Below are positions 1 to 9,109 of a stretch of DNA of 64,000 nt, piece after piece. Position 1 is the first letter of the stretch, and the number at the start of each line of letters is the position of its first letter. A program made the position numbers and the translations under genes. This DNA is from Burkholderiales bacterium (lineage in GTDB: Bacteria; Pseudomonadota; Gammaproteobacteria; Burkholderiales; JAEUOS01): NCBI GenBank assembly GCA_016790635.1, contig JAEUOR010000070.1, positions 62,001-126,000 of the forward strand, read 5' to 3'. The notes beneath the pieces were generated by a model. The model was not told where the DNA came from. It saw nothing but the letters and a program-made list of their open reading frames with translations, and did no database searches.

Positions 1-789
1 GCCTACAACGCCATCGCCAGTCTCGATGCCGAGTCCAAGCGGCGTGGGGTGCTGGCGTTCTCCTCCGGCAATCACGCGCAGGCCATCGCGCTGGCAGGGC
101 GCCTCTTGGGGGTCGCTGCCACCATCGTCATGCCGAGCGACGCGCCGGCGATCAAGCTCGCCGCGACGCGCGGCTACGGCGCGGAGGTCGTCACCTACGA
201 CCGCATGACCGAGGACCGCGAAGCATTGGCCAGGCGCCTGGCGGAGGAACGCGGCCTCGCGCTGATCCCGCCGTTCGATCACGCCGCCGTGATCGCCGGG
301 CAGGGTACCGCTGCCAAGGAACTCTTCGAGGATGTCGGGCTGCTCGACTACCTGTTCGTCTGCGTCGGCGGTGGCGGGCTCATCTCCGGCTGTGCGCTCG
401 CGGCGCACGCGCTGGCGCCGCAATGCCAGGTGATCGGGGTCGAGCCCGAGGCGGGCAACGACGTGCAGCAGTCGTTTGGGCGCGGCGAGATCGTCAAGAT
501 TCCGGTGCCGCAGACCATTGCCGATGGCGCGCAGACCCAGGCGCCGGGCAAGCTCACCTTCCCGATCATCCGCGCCCTCGTTACCGACGTGCAAACCGTG
601 AGCGATGCCGCGCTTGTGGAGGCGATGCGTTTCTTCGCGATGCGCTTGAAGATCGTGGTCGAGCCCACCGGCTGCCTGGCGGCCGCGGCCGTGTTCGCCC
701 GCCCGCCGCATATCGCCGGCAAGCGCGTCGGCGTGCTCCTCTCCGGCGGCAACGTCGATCCGGCCATGCTGGCACGCGCGCTGGCCTGA
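1..789 (+). CDS. Threonine/serine dehydratase-type PLP enzyme, 5' end outside window
   Basis: Fold-type II pyridoxal-phosphate enzyme that would deaminate threonine, serine or a hydroxyaspartate to a keto acid and ammonia in the cytoplasm. The open frame enters at base 1, and 262 residues are visible. The SSGNHAQ segment at nt 61-81, the phosphate-binding GGGGLISG loop at nt 367-390 and a C-terminal SGGN motif are all family hallmarks. The Schiff-base lysine normally lies just before the AYNA segment that opens the window, so it is presumably cut off. No ACT regulatory domain follows, so this is the short catabolic form rather than biosynthetic IlvA. The substrate cannot be assigned. Confidence 0.9.
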   Translation, partial: AYNAIASLDAESKRRGVLAFSSGNHAQAIALAGRLLGVAATIVMPSDAPAIKLAATRGYGAEVVTYDRMTEDREALARRLAEERGLALIPPFDHAAVIAGQGTAAKELFEDVGLLDYLFVCVGGGGLISGCALAAHALAPQCQVIGVEPEAGNDVQQSFGRGEIVKIPVPQTIADGAQTQAPGKLTFPIIRALVTDVQTVSDAALVEAMRFFAMRLKIVVEPTGCLAAAAVFARPPHIAGKRVGVLLSGGNVDPAMLARALA

Positions 790-886
790 CAGAGCACCCT
801 TGCGTTCTTTCAGCCTGGTCTAAACTCGCGCCCTTTGCGACGCTTGGCACCCCTGGTGCGAGGCGTCTTCGCCTCCGAACGCCCCG

Positions 887-2971
887 ATGATCCTCTACGC
901 CGCGACGATCCTGGTATCGAGTTTCCTTCTGTTCCTGGTGCAGCCGATCATCGCCAAGCAGATCCTGCCCTGGTTCGGCGGTTCTGCCGCGGTATGGAGC
1001 ACCTGCCTGGTGTTTTTCCAGTTGGCGCTCCTGGCCGGTTACGCGTATTCGGACGCCTCGCGCTACCTGAAGCCGCGCGTGCAGTCGCTGCTGCACGTGG
1101 TCCTCCTCCTGGTCAGCCTGGCGGTGCTGCCGATCCTGGCCGGCGACGGCTGGAAGCCGGCCGGTGACGAGGACCCGGTGTGGCGCATCCTGGGCCTCCT
1201 GGGCGCCACCATCGGACTTCCGTACCTGATGCTCTCGACCACCGGGCCCCTGGTGCAGTCTTGGTTCGCACGCGAACATGCCGATGCGCGCACCGCGCAG
1301 CGTGTGTACCGCTTTTTCGCGCTGTCCAATTTCGGTTCCCTGGTAGGCCTCCTGGCTTACCCGTTCGTGATCGAACCCTGGGTGTCGACCCGCGTGCAGG
1401 CGACCGCGTGGAGCACCATGTACGCGGTGTTCGTGCTCCTGTGCGCAGGCAGCGCCTGGCGCGCCTGGCGCACCGGCGAGCAGGCAACCGGCACCCTGCC
1501 GGCGACAGCGGCGCCAGCGGGCGATGGCGCCCCCGAAGCGGCTGCAGCGACACTCGACGCTCCTCCCCGACTCGCCGACTACGTGCTGTGGCTGTCCCTG
1601 TCGGGCCTGGCCTCGCTCTTCCTGCTGGCGGCCTCGACCCACATCACGCAGAACGTCGCCTCCATCCCCTTCCTGTGGGTACTGCCGCTGACCCTTTATC
1701 TGCTGACCTTCGTGCTGTGCTTCGAGGGGCGCGGCGGGCGCGGCTGGTACGTGCGCCACGTGTGGCTCGGGCCGACGCTGATCATGGTGGGCCTGATGGC
1801 CTGGGGCCTGACGGCCGAGCAGGGAGTGCTGCACATCGAGCACGCCGTGCCTCTCTACAGCGCGGGACTGTTCTTCGCGTGCATGTTCTGCCACGGCGAA
1901 CTGGCCGCCTCCAAGCCGGCACCACGCCACCTGACACGCTTTTACCTGATGCTGTCGATCGGCGGCGCGGTTGGCGGCATGTTCGTGGGACTCGTCGCGC
2001 CGCGCATCTTCAAGATCTACTGGGAACTGCCCATGGGTCTCGTCCTTTGCGGGGTGATCGCCTTCATCCTCACGCGCGGCCTGCTGAAGCGGCCGCTGAC
2101 CGCACTGGCGCCTTTGGCCTCGCTGGCTGCCATCGGCGTGTGCGGCTGGTACGCCTGGCAGTATGGCGAGACCATGCGTCGCGACACCATTTACGCCGAT
2201 CGCAATTTCTACGGCACCCTGCGAGTCAAGCAATCGCGACCCGACGACGACCCCGATGTGCAGCGTCGCCTGATCCACGGCGTGATCATGCACGGCGAGC
2301 AATACGTCAACCCGAAGTACCGCAACATCGTCACCAGCTACTACGGCGATTCGGCGGGCATTGGCCTGGCGATCCAGGGCATCAACCCGGTCAACCAGCG
2401 CGTCGGCGTGATCGGCCTGGGCGTGGGCACGCTGGCCGGTTACGGCGCCGCGGGCGATACGTTCAGGCTCTACGAGATCAACCCGCAGGTCATCGACATC
2501 GCGCGCCGCTACTTTTTCTACCTTGCCGAAAGCCGCGCCACGATCGACACGCCGCTCGGCGATGCGCGCCTGGTGCTGGAGCGCGAAAAGCCGCAGAATT
2601 TCGACGTGCTCGCCATCGACGCATTCTCCAGCGATGCCATCCCCGTTCACCTGATCACCCGCGAGGCCATGCAGGTCTATCTGCGCCATATCAAGCCCGA
2701 CGGCGCGGTCGCCTTCCACGTCACCAACCGCTACCTGAGCCTGGCGCCGGTGGTCAAGCTGCTGGCTGACGAGGTTGGCATGCAGGCCATCCTCATCACC
2801 GACGACCCCGACGATCCCAACCTGTCGCGCACCGATTGGGTGATCGTGACGCGCAACCAGGCCTTCATCGCCAGTGAAGCGGTGGCCAAGCGGCGCGCCG
2901 AGATCGAGGCCATTCCCGGCCTCACCCCGTGGACCGACGACTTCAACAACCTGTTTCGCATCCTCAAGTAG
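887..2971 (+). CDS. Polytopic membrane protein fused to spermidine-synthase-like domain
   Basis: A 694-residue inner-membrane protein. About the first 430 residues are hydrophobic helices, beginning with a segment that contains the FLVQPIIAKQILPWFGG signature of fused MFS/spermidine synthase proteins. The C-terminal 200 residues resemble the Rossmann fold of aminopropyltransferases: GLGVGTLAGYG near residue 508, an acidic YEIN, and DAFSSDAIPVH near residue 578. The charged residues needed for true polyamine synthesis cannot be confirmed. The biological role of the family is unknown, and annotation as spermidine synthase should not be taken literally. It stands alone on the plus strand, 98 bp after the dehydratase. 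Confidence 0.88.
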   Translation: MILYAATILVSSFLLFLVQPIIAKQILPWFGGSAAVWSTCLVFFQLALLAGYAYSDASRYLKPRVQSLLHVVLLLVSLAVLPILAGDGWKPAGDEDPVWRILGLLGATIGLPYLMLSTTGPLVQSWFAREHADARTAQRVYRFFALSNFGSLVGLLAYPFVIEPWVSTRVQATAWSTMYAVFVLLCAGSAWRAWRTGEQATGTLPATAAPAGDGAPEAAAATLDAPPRLADYVLWLSLSGLASLFLLAASTHITQNVASIPFLWVLPLTLYLLTFVLCFEGRGGRGWYVRHVWLGPTLIMVGLMAWGLTAEQGVLHIEHAVPLYSAGLFFACMFCHGELAASKPAPRHLTRFYLMLSIGGAVGGMFVGLVAPRIFKIYWELPMGLVLCGVIAFILTRGLLKRPLTALAPLASLAAIGVCGWYAWQYGETMRRDTIYADRNFYGTLRVKQSRPDDDPDVQRRLIHGVIMHGEQYVNPKYRNIVTSYYGDSAGIGLAIQGINPVNQRVGVIGLGVGTLAGYGAAGDTFRLYEINPQVIDIARRYFFYLAESRATIDTPLGDARLVLEREKPQNFDVLAIDAFSSDAIPVHLITREAMQVYLRHIKPDGAVAFHVTNRYLSLAPVVKLLADEVGMQAILITDDPDDPNLSRTDWVIVTRNQAFIASEAVAKRRAEIEAIPGLTPWTDDFNNLFRILK

Positions 2972-2982
2972 GGGCGCGCCCC
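2971..2982. repeat. GC palindrome at the stop codon
   Basis: GGGGCGCGCCCC is a perfect 12-bp palindrome that begins on the last base of the preceding TAG stop. It could form a short GC hairpin, but no T tract follows, so a terminator role is only possible. Confidence 0.4.
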
Positions 2983-2988
2983 CCGCGC

Positions 2989-3048
2989 ACGCTACGTCGT
3001 GCGCTACGTTGTGCGCTACGTCGTGCGCCTCCTCGTGCGCCTCGTCGC
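2989..3048. repeat. Five tandem 12-bp repeats
   Basis: Five consecutive 12-bp units fill most of the gap between the membrane protein and the response regulator: ACGCTACGTCGT, GCGCTACGTTGT, GCGCTACGTCGT, GCGCCTCCTCGT and GCGCCTCGTCGC. The first three differ from one another at one or two positions, and the last two are more diverged. The array lies 120 bp upstream of the response-regulator start, so it may affect its promoter or simply be a slippage-prone minisatellite. Confidence 0.85.
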
Positions 3049-3167
3049 ACGCCCGAGCATGCGCCTCTCCCGCGCCGCGCAGGTGCCGCAAATCACGGTG
3101 CTACACTGCCGTGCCAGAGCGCGCCAGACGCTCGTGCCTTCCACCCGCGACGGAAGAGGAGACATCG

Positions 3168-3863
3168 ATGCGCATCCTGCTTGCCGAGGACGACCCCGTC
3201 ATCGCCGACGGCCTGACCCGCGCGCTGCGCCGCTCCGGCTACGCGGTCGATCACGTGCAGTCGGGCAGCGAGGCCGATAGTGCCGCCAGCGCCCAGCAAT
3301 ATGACTTGCTCATCCTCGACCTGGGCCTGCCCAGGATGAGCGGGCACGAGGTCCTGAAGCGCTTGCGCGCCCGCACCGCAGGGGTCAACGCCAAGTCGCC
3401 GGTGCTGATCCTCACCGCCATGGACCGCATCGAGGATCGCGTGCGCGGCCTGGACCTGGGTGCCGACGATTACCTGACCAAGCCGTTCGAGTTGGCCGAA
3501 CTGGAAGCGCGTGTGCGCGCACTGATCCGACGCGGCTTCGCCGGAGCGCCCACGCTGATCCAGAACGGGCCCCTGGCCTACGACTCGACCGGCCGCACCG
3601 CCTACCTGGCCGAGGTGCCGCTGGAACTGTCGGCGCGCGAACTGGGCCTGCTCGAGATCCTCCTGCAGCGTTGCGGCCGCCTGGTCAGCAAGGACCAGTT
3701 GGTGCAGCACCTGTGCGAGTGGGGCGAGGAGGTCAGCAACAACGCCATCGAGGTGTACGTGCACCGCCTGCGCAAGAAGCTCGAGCCGCAGGTTTCCATC
3801 GCCACCGTGCGCGGGCTGGGCTATTGCCTCGAGAAGGCCGCCCCACAGAGCGGCATGCACTGA
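3168..3863 (+). CDS. tctD: OmpR-family response regulator, TctD-like
   Basis: A 231-residue DNA-binding response regulator. The receiver domain spans residues 1-115, with the acidic pair E7/D8/D9, phosphoacceptor D51 (LDLGLP), T83 and K105. A winged-helix OmpR output domain spans about 130-225 (VSNNAIEVYVHRLRKKLE, RGLGYCL). The ATG at 3168 was chosen because a GAAGAGGAG Shine-Dalgarno sits just upstream and the receiver domain begins there; the open frame extends further upstream without similarity. The partner kinase starts 14 bp downstream. The kinase's N-terminal domain type makes this a TctD-like regulator, a family that controls tricarboxylate uptake, but its target here is inferred only. 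Confidence 0.93.
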   Translation: MRILLAEDDPVIADGLTRALRRSGYAVDHVQSGSEADSAASAQQYDLLILDLGLPRMSGHEVLKRLRARTAGVNAKSPVLILTAMDRIEDRVRGLDLGADDYLTKPFELAELEARVRALIRRGFAGAPTLIQNGPLAYDSTGRTAYLAEVPLELSARELGLLEILLQRCGRLVSKDQLVQHLCEWGEEVSNNAIEVYVHRLRKKLEPQVSIATVRGLGYCLEKAAPQSGMH

Positions 3864-3877
3864 GCCCGGCATTCGGC

Positions 3878-5452
3878 ATGGCCCCTGAGGACCCGCGGCA
3901 CCTGAGCACTGCGGCGGCGGTACAGAATTTCGCCGAGCGCGTCGCCGCGCCCGGCTGGCTGCCGCGCTTTTTGCGCGAGACCACTCCGGGCAGGCGCACC
4001 CTGTTCGGCGAGATTCTCGATTGGCTGCTGGTACCGCTGATGCTGCTGCTGCCGGTCAGCGTGGTGCTGACCTACGTCTCCGCCAGCGCCCTGTCGGACC
4101 CGCCCTACGATCGCGCGCTCGGCGAGTCGGTGCAGGTACTGGCCGAGCAGCTCAAGGTACGCAGCGGCAAGCTGGTTGCCGACCTGCCGGTCTCGGCACG
4201 CGAGATCCTGCGTGCCGATGAACTCGACACCGTGTATTTCCAGGTGCTGGGGACGCGCGGCGAGTTCATCGCCGGGGATCGCGACCTGCCGTTGCCCGAC
4301 GAGGACGAGATCGTGCCGTCCAACGAAGTGCGCTTTCGCTACGCCAATTACAACGGCGTCGATGTGCGCGTCGCGTGGATGGTCGCGGTACCGCCGGACC
4401 TGCAGCGCGACACCACCCGCGCGCAGCTGTCCTACCCGCTGGTGCAGGTCGCCGAAACGCTCAACAAGCGCGCCCAGCTTGCCAACGAGATCGTCAAGGG
4501 CGTGATCCTGCCGCAGTTCCTGGTGCTGCCGCTGGCGGTCACGCTGGTGTGGTTCGGCCTGGTGCGCGGCATGATCCCCTTGTCGCGCCTGTCGTCGCGC
4601 ATCCGCCGGCGCCAACCGGGCGACCTGTCGCCAATCGACCCGGGCGAGGCGCCCGAGGAGGTCGCGCCGCTGATCGACTCCATCAACGACCTGATGCAGC
4701 GCCTGGACGCCAGCCTGACCGGCCAGCAGCGCTTCATTGCCAACGCGGCGCATCAACTGCGCACGCCGCTGGCGGGACTCAAGACCCAGGCCGAACTGGC
4801 CGAGCGCCTGGTCCATGCCGGCGCCGACCGCGGCGAACTGGCACGCAGCCTGACCCAGATCACACGCTCGACCGAGCGCGCGGCGCGCATGGTCAACCAA
4901 CTGCTGGCGCTGACCCGCGCGGAGCGTGACCGCGACGGCGATGACTCGCCCGCCACGCCGCGGGTGGCGCTGGACCTCCTGGTGCGCGAACGCGTCGCCG
5001 ACTTCACCCACGCGGCGCTGGCCAAGCGCATCGACCTGGGGTGCGACGAGGCGCGTGCCAGCCCGCTCCATGTCGCCGGCGACCTGCTGTTGCTGGGCGA
5101 ACTGGTCGGCAACCTGATCGACAACGCCGTGCGCTACACACCGGACGGCGGCATCATCAACGTGCACCTGCGCCCGGCGCCGCCGGATGGCGTGCTGCTG
5201 GAAGTCGAAGACAGCGGCCCCGGCATCCCGCCCCATGAACGCGAACTCGTGTTCGAACGCTTCTACCGCGTTTTGGGCAGCGACCCCGACTCGCGCAATC
5301 TCGACGGTTCCGGGTTGGGACTGGCGATCGTGCGCGAAATCGCCACCCGCCACGGCGCGCGCGTGAGCATTCGCGACAATCCGGCGGGAGGCACCGTCTT
5401 CGCCGTGCTGTTCCCGGCCGCACCGGCGCCCGCCGGGCCGGGCCACGGCTGA
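3878..5452 (+). CDS. tctE: Sensor histidine kinase, TctE-like
   Basis: A 524-residue inner-membrane kinase. TM1 is near residues 46-70. The periplasmic segment reads like the 2CSK_N sensor domain of TctE (DRALGESVQVLAEQL onwards), and TM2 lies near 209-235. HAMP follows, then a HisKA domain with H292 in the motif AAHQLRTPLAGL. The ATPase domain carries an N-box (NLIDNAVRYTPDGG), G1 (EDSGPGIP) and G2 (GSGLGLAIV). The ATG at 3878 lies 14 bp after the regulator's stop. The kinase presumably responds to a carboxylate and phosphorylates the preceding regulator. The CitE/Bug/CoA-transferase operon just past the tRNA is a plausible target, but nothing in the sequence proves it. Confidence 0.92.
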   Translation: MAPEDPRHLSTAAAVQNFAERVAAPGWLPRFLRETTPGRRTLFGEILDWLLVPLMLLLPVSVVLTYVSASALSDPPYDRALGESVQVLAEQLKVRSGKLVADLPVSAREILRADELDTVYFQVLGTRGEFIAGDRDLPLPDEDEIVPSNEVRFRYANYNGVDVRVAWMVAVPPDLQRDTTRAQLSYPLVQVAETLNKRAQLANEIVKGVILPQFLVLPLAVTLVWFGLVRGMIPLSRLSSRIRRRQPGDLSPIDPGEAPEEVAPLIDSINDLMQRLDASLTGQQRFIANAAHQLRTPLAGLKTQAELAERLVHAGADRGELARSLTQITRSTERAARMVNQLLALTRAERDRDGDDSPATPRVALDLLVRERVADFTHAALAKRIDLGCDEARASPLHVAGDLLLLGELVGNLIDNAVRYTPDGGIINVHLRPAPPDGVLLEVEDSGPGIPPHERELVFERFYRVLGSDPDSRNLDGSGLGLAIVREIATRHGARVSIRDNPAGGTVFAVLFPAAPAPAGPGHG

Positions 5453-5541
5453 GCACCGCCGGCCTGGTCGCACAGTCGGCACGCAGATCGGCCGGATTGG
5501 CGCGCTGGCACCTCCCCCCAGGGAGCGCCCGCCCGTTCCGC

Positions 5542-5547
5542 TATAAT
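5542..5547 (+). promoter_or_regulatory. Probable -10 element of the tRNA-Phe promoter
   Basis: A consensus TATAAT lies 50 bp before the mature tRNA and is followed by a GC-rich discriminator, as in stringently controlled stable-RNA promoters. No good -35 hexamer is visible at 16-18 bp. Confidence 0.6.
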
Positions 5548-5596
5548 TTCGGGCTTCGCGTCGCGCCCGTGCTTTTCATCGAAGGCGCAGCGAGAC

Positions 5597-5672
<76 letters not shown>

Positions 5673-5792
5673 TATTCCTAGAGCGCAACCATACGGCGCC
5701 AAGCTGCGACACTCGGTCCAGTATCCGGTCTTGCCGATTCCAACGCAAAATGCGGCCTTTGGCCACACATTGGCCGATGGGTGCGTTGATTC

Positions 5793-6653
5793 ATGAGAAG
5801 CAAGCTGTTTGTTCCCGGGTCCCGCCCGGAACTCTTTGCCAAGGCATTGGCCAGCGCGGCCGATGCCCTGTCGTTTGACCTTGAAGACTCCGTCACGCCT
5901 GAGCGCAAGGCCGAAGCGCGAGACACGCTGGCGGCATGGCTGCGCTCCGGTGCGCTCGATGGCTGCACCAAGACCATCATTGTGCGTATCAACGCGATGG
6001 CGTCGCCGCACTTCGCGGCGGACCTGGCCGCCGTGTCACTGCCGGGTATTGACCTGATCAACCTCCCCAAGCCGGCAAGCGTGGACGCCGTGCGCGCCGC
6101 CGCCGCAGCGCTGGAACAGGCAGAGCGTGCCAATCACGTGACCAGGCCGATCAGCCTTTTGCTCAACATCGAATCGGCATTCGCCCTTCGCAACGCCTAT
6201 CCCCTGGCCAGCGCCCACCCGCGCGTAGCCGGCCTGCAATTGGGGTTGGGCGACCTGTTCGAGCCCCTGGGGATCGAGCGTCGCGAGCCCGCCGCGGTTG
6301 AACATGCCATGTTCATGATGCGAATGGCAGCAGGCGAAGCCGGGGTATTCGCCTATGACGCCGCTTTTGCCAACATCCGGGATACAGAAGGCTTCCGTAC
6401 TGAAGCTGCATTGGCGAAGCGGCTCGGCTTCCTCGGCAAGAGCTGCATTCACCCCTCGCAGATCGCACTCGCCAACGAGGCGTTTCGTCCCAGCGATGAG
6501 GAGATCGCGCATTCGCTGCGCGTGCTGGACGCGGCCAAACAGGCGGACGGCAAAGGGGCGTATATGGTTGATGGCAGGATGATTGATCCGCCCTTCTTCA
6601 CCCGCGCCCAGCAAATCGTTGCCGTCGCACGGCGAATGGAGTTGATCAAATGA
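5793..6653 (+). CDS. HpcH/HpaI-type CoA-ester lyase (CitE-like)
   Basis: A 286-residue TIM-barrel lyase of the citrate lyase beta-subunit-like family, which cleaves (S)-citramalyl-, malyl- or similar CoA esters. The start MRSKLFVPGSRPE, the acidic motif FDLEDSVTP and the later metal-site region (NIESAFALRNA, GLQLGLGDLFEP) are typical. No citrate lyase alpha, gamma or accessory genes are nearby, so it is a stand-alone CitE homologue. Its stop overlaps the start of the Bug receptor by 4 bp, and a class III CoA-transferase follows. Together these suggest uptake, CoA activation and cleavage of a C4-C6 dicarboxylate such as itaconate or citramalate. The substrate is inference. Confidence 0.9.
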   Translation: MRSKLFVPGSRPELFAKALASAADALSFDLEDSVTPERKAEARDTLAAWLRSGALDGCTKTIIVRINAMASPHFAADLAAVSLPGIDLINLPKPASVDAVRAAAAALEQAERANHVTRPISLLLNIESAFALRNAYPLASAHPRVAGLQLGLGDLFEPLGIERREPAAVEHAMFMMRMAAGEAGVFAYDAAFANIRDTEGFRTEAALAKRLGFLGKSCIHPSQIALANEAFRPSDEEIAHSLRVLDAAKQADGKGAYMVDGRMIDPPFFTRAQQIVAVARRMELIK

Positions 6654-7630
6654 AACGTCTTGTCGCGCATGTGTTGACTCTGTTTGCCGTCTTGGCCGGC
6701 ATCGCGTTTACAGGCAGCATGGCGACTGCGCAGTCCACCTACCCCGCGCGGCCCATCACGCTGGTCGTGCCCTACCCGCCGGGCGGCTCAAACGACGTGT
6801 TCGCGCGCCGCCTTGCCAGGGGCCTGGGCGAAGCGCTCGGCCAGCCGGTGGTGATCGACAACAAGCCGGGGGCAGCGGGAAACATCGGCACGGCCTTCGT
6901 CGCCAAGGCCGCGCCGGACGGCTATACGCTTGTCGCCATATCGTCGAGCATGACCTCGAATGCGGCAGTCCAGGCCAACCTGCAATTCGACCCGGTGAAG
7001 AGTTTTGCGCCCGTCGCGCAAATCGCCAAAGGTCCATTCATCGTGGCGGTCAATCAGGAGTTTCCGGCCCGAACGCCGGCCGAATTCCTCGCTGTCGTGA
7101 AGCAGAACCCCGGCAAGTTCAACTACGCCTCGTCCGGCACGGGTAGCAGCAATCAGTTCGCGACCGAGGCTTTCAAGGTACTCACCAGCACGTTCATCGT
7201 GCATGTGCCTTACCGCGGCATGGGGCCCGCGGTGACCGATCTGGTCGGCAACCAGGTTCAGATGCTGTTCGCCAGCGGCCCTTCCCTGTTGCCGCAGATC
7301 CGCAGCGGCAAGCTGCGTGCCATTGGCATTACCAGCTTGAACACCAGCCCGATTGCGCCGGATTTGAAACCCATGTCGAGCGTTGCACCCGGTTATCAGT
7401 TCGAGCTGTGGTGGGGCGTGTTGGCACCGACGGGCACGCCCCCGGATGTAGTGGCCAAACTCAATGCGGCGATCAACAAATTCTGCGCCACACCGGAGAT
7501 GAAGGCGTTTTTTCTGCATGAAGGTGCGGAGCATGTGCCGCTGACAGCGGCCGAATTTACCGGCGTCATTGCAAGCGACGTGCCACGCTGGCGCGCGCTT
7601 GCCAGAAAGCAGTCGATCACTGCGGACTGA
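6650..7630 (+). CDS. Bug/TctC-family tripartite tricarboxylate receptor
   Basis: A 326-residue periplasmic binding protein. A signal peptide of about 27 residues (ends near ATAQ) precedes YPARPITLVVPYPPGGSND, the classical Bug ligand-binding start, and later GAAGNIGT, a second family motif. It begins inside the stop codon of the lyase (ATGA overlap) and ends 4 bp before the CoA-transferase start, so all three are translated as a unit. No TctA or TctB membrane partner is encoded nearby. The receptor must borrow a distant permease or serve as a sensor component, as described for other orphan Bug proteins. Confidence 0.93.
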   Translation: MKRLVAHVLTLFAVLAGIAFTGSMATAQSTYPARPITLVVPYPPGGSNDVFARRLARGLGEALGQPVVIDNKPGAAGNIGTAFVAKAAPDGYTLVAISSSMTSNAAVQANLQFDPVKSFAPVAQIAKGPFIVAVNQEFPARTPAEFLAVVKQNPGKFNYASSGTGSSNQFATEAFKVLTSTFIVHVPYRGMGPAVTDLVGNQVQMLFASGPSLLPQIRSGKLRAIGITSLNTSPIAPDLKPMSSVAPGYQFELWWGVLAPTGTPPDVVAKLNAAINKFCATPEMKAFFLHEGAEHVPLTAAEFTGVIASDVPRWRALARKQSITAD

Positions 7631-7634
7631 ACCC

Positions 7635-8849
7635 ATGACTTCGCCTGCCCAGCCCGACTCCGCCGTTGCGCAAGAATCCGCAAACCGGCCGTCTGCAGCA
7701 CGAGAACCGCGCGGGCCGCTCGCCGATGTGCGCGTGCTCGATCTTTCTGCCTACATTGCCGGCCCTTACGGATGCACCCTCCTCGCCGATCAGGGTGCCG
7801 AGGTCATCAAGATCGAACCTCCCGCCGGTGACAACCTGCGCAAGTACCCTTCGACACTGGAGCACGAAAGCCGCGCCTTTCTGGGTGTCAATCGCAGCAA
7901 GCTTGGCCTGATGCTCGACCTGAAGCAGCCGGGCGATCTGGCAGTGCTGCTGGACCTTGTTCGTACATCCGATGTGCTGGTGCACAACTTTCGCCCCAGC
8001 GTGGCCCCGCGCCTGGGCATCGGGTTCGAGCAGTTGCAGGCGCTCAATCCGCGTCTGATCTATTGCGCCGTCTCGGGCTATGGCGAGACCGGGCCACTGG
8101 CCGAAAAGGCGGGCTACGACCAGGTGCTGCAAACCATGACCGGCATGGCTGTCGAGCAGGGCAAGCCTGGCGGCCCGCCGGAAATACTCTACGGCTCGGT
8201 GGTCGACTACTACGCGGCGGCTCTGGTTGCCGCCGGCGTCTCTTCTGCTCTCTATGAACGGGAGAAGAGCGGTGTCGGGCAATTCGTCGGCATCTCGCTG
8301 ATGCGCGCCGCACTCACGATGCAATCTGCACGGCTCATCTGGGCCGAAGGGGAGCCCAAGGACATCAGCCGCGACATGCGCTCCGGCGGCATTACCGGCA
8401 TTCACCCGACGCGCGAAGGCCATCTCTATATTTCAGCCAACACGCCGCATTTTTGGAGTGCACTGTGCGAGAAGACCGGCCTGACTGCATTGAGTGCAAA
8501 CGAACGCTACGACTCGATGAAAAAACGCGCGCAACACGCGAGCGAAATCATTCCGCAACTGCATGCAGCGTTGCAGGCGAAGAGCGCGCTCGAATGGGAA
8601 ACTCTGTTCGGCGAAGACGTACCTTGCTCCGCCGCCCGCAACGTCGCCGACATGTTCGACCACCCGCAGGTGGCGGTGCAGGACATGATCGCGGACTTCA
8701 CGCACCCTATCGCGGGCCACTATCGCGGCTTCACACGGCCAATTCAGTTTGGCCGCACGCCCGGGCCCGCGCCGTTTGCTGCGCCTACGCTGGGGCAGCA
8801 TACCGAAACGGTGTTGCGGCAGAATCGAAAGCCGATGCTCCCGGGCTGA
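7635..8849 (+). CDS. Class III (CaiB/BaiF) CoA-transferase
   Basis: A 404-residue enzyme of the formyl-CoA transferase/CaiB superfamily. It begins its domain with PLADVRVLDLSAYIAGPYGCTLLAD, split here by the usual LADxGAEVIKIE continuation. D191 in GSVVDYYAAAL matches the family's nucleophilic aspartate position. The ATG at 7635 was preferred to an upstream in-frame start that lies inside the Bug gene. As the third gene of the lyase/Bug operon it probably transfers CoA from succinyl-CoA or another donor onto the imported acid, making the substrate for the lyase. The exact acid is not determined. Confidence 0.92.
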   Translation: MTSPAQPDSAVAQESANRPSAAREPRGPLADVRVLDLSAYIAGPYGCTLLADQGAEVIKIEPPAGDNLRKYPSTLEHESRAFLGVNRSKLGLMLDLKQPGDLAVLLDLVRTSDVLVHNFRPSVAPRLGIGFEQLQALNPRLIYCAVSGYGETGPLAEKAGYDQVLQTMTGMAVEQGKPGGPPEILYGSVVDYYAAALVAAGVSSALYEREKSGVGQFVGISLMRAALTMQSARLIWAEGEPKDISRDMRSGGITGIHPTREGHLYISANTPHFWSALCEKTGLTALSANERYDSMKKRAQHASEIIPQLHAALQAKSALEWETLFGEDVPCSAARNVADMFDHPQVAVQDMIADFTHPIAGHYRGFTRPIQFGRTPGPAPFAAPTLGQHTETVLRQNRKPMLPG

Positions 8850-8851
8850 GC

Positions 8852-9109
8852 GGCGCCGACGGCATTCTCGATTGCGAGTCGGGCTTTCCGCTCGCGCAGC
8901 CCATGAAGTCGCAGGGCCAATTCGTCGCAACCGAATTCCCGCGGGCCACCGTCGCGACGACCGTCCTTGTCGGCGATCAGGCCACGAGCGAGAAGGCCCA
9001 CAAGGCCATCCACGCGTGGATGGCGGCCAACGGCAAAGAACCAGCCGGCGCGCCGTGGGAGAGCTACCTCGCCGACGACCGGATGGAGATCTACCTCCCG
9101 ATCCGCTAG
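8852..9109 (+). pseudogene. Remnant of a GyrI-like effector-binding domain gene
   Basis: An open reading segment encodes ILDCESGFPLA, then VATEFPRATVATTVLVGD, HKAIHAWMAANGKEPAG and PWESYLADD ending in a stop. This order matches the second half of GyrI-like/AraC-associated effector-binding domains. Only about 85 residues are present: the N-terminal half of the domain and any DNA-binding part are missing. The homology begins 3 bp after the CoA-transferase stop with no start codon. An internal ATG at 8903 could still allow a 68-residue product. Best read as a 5'-truncated relic. Confidence 0.7.

Noticed and set aside
581..3091. Very long open frame on the minus strand opposite the spermidine-synthase-fused gene
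   Set aside because: It is antisense to two convincing genes, is rich in arginine, glutamine and histidine with no domain, and arises from the high GC content.
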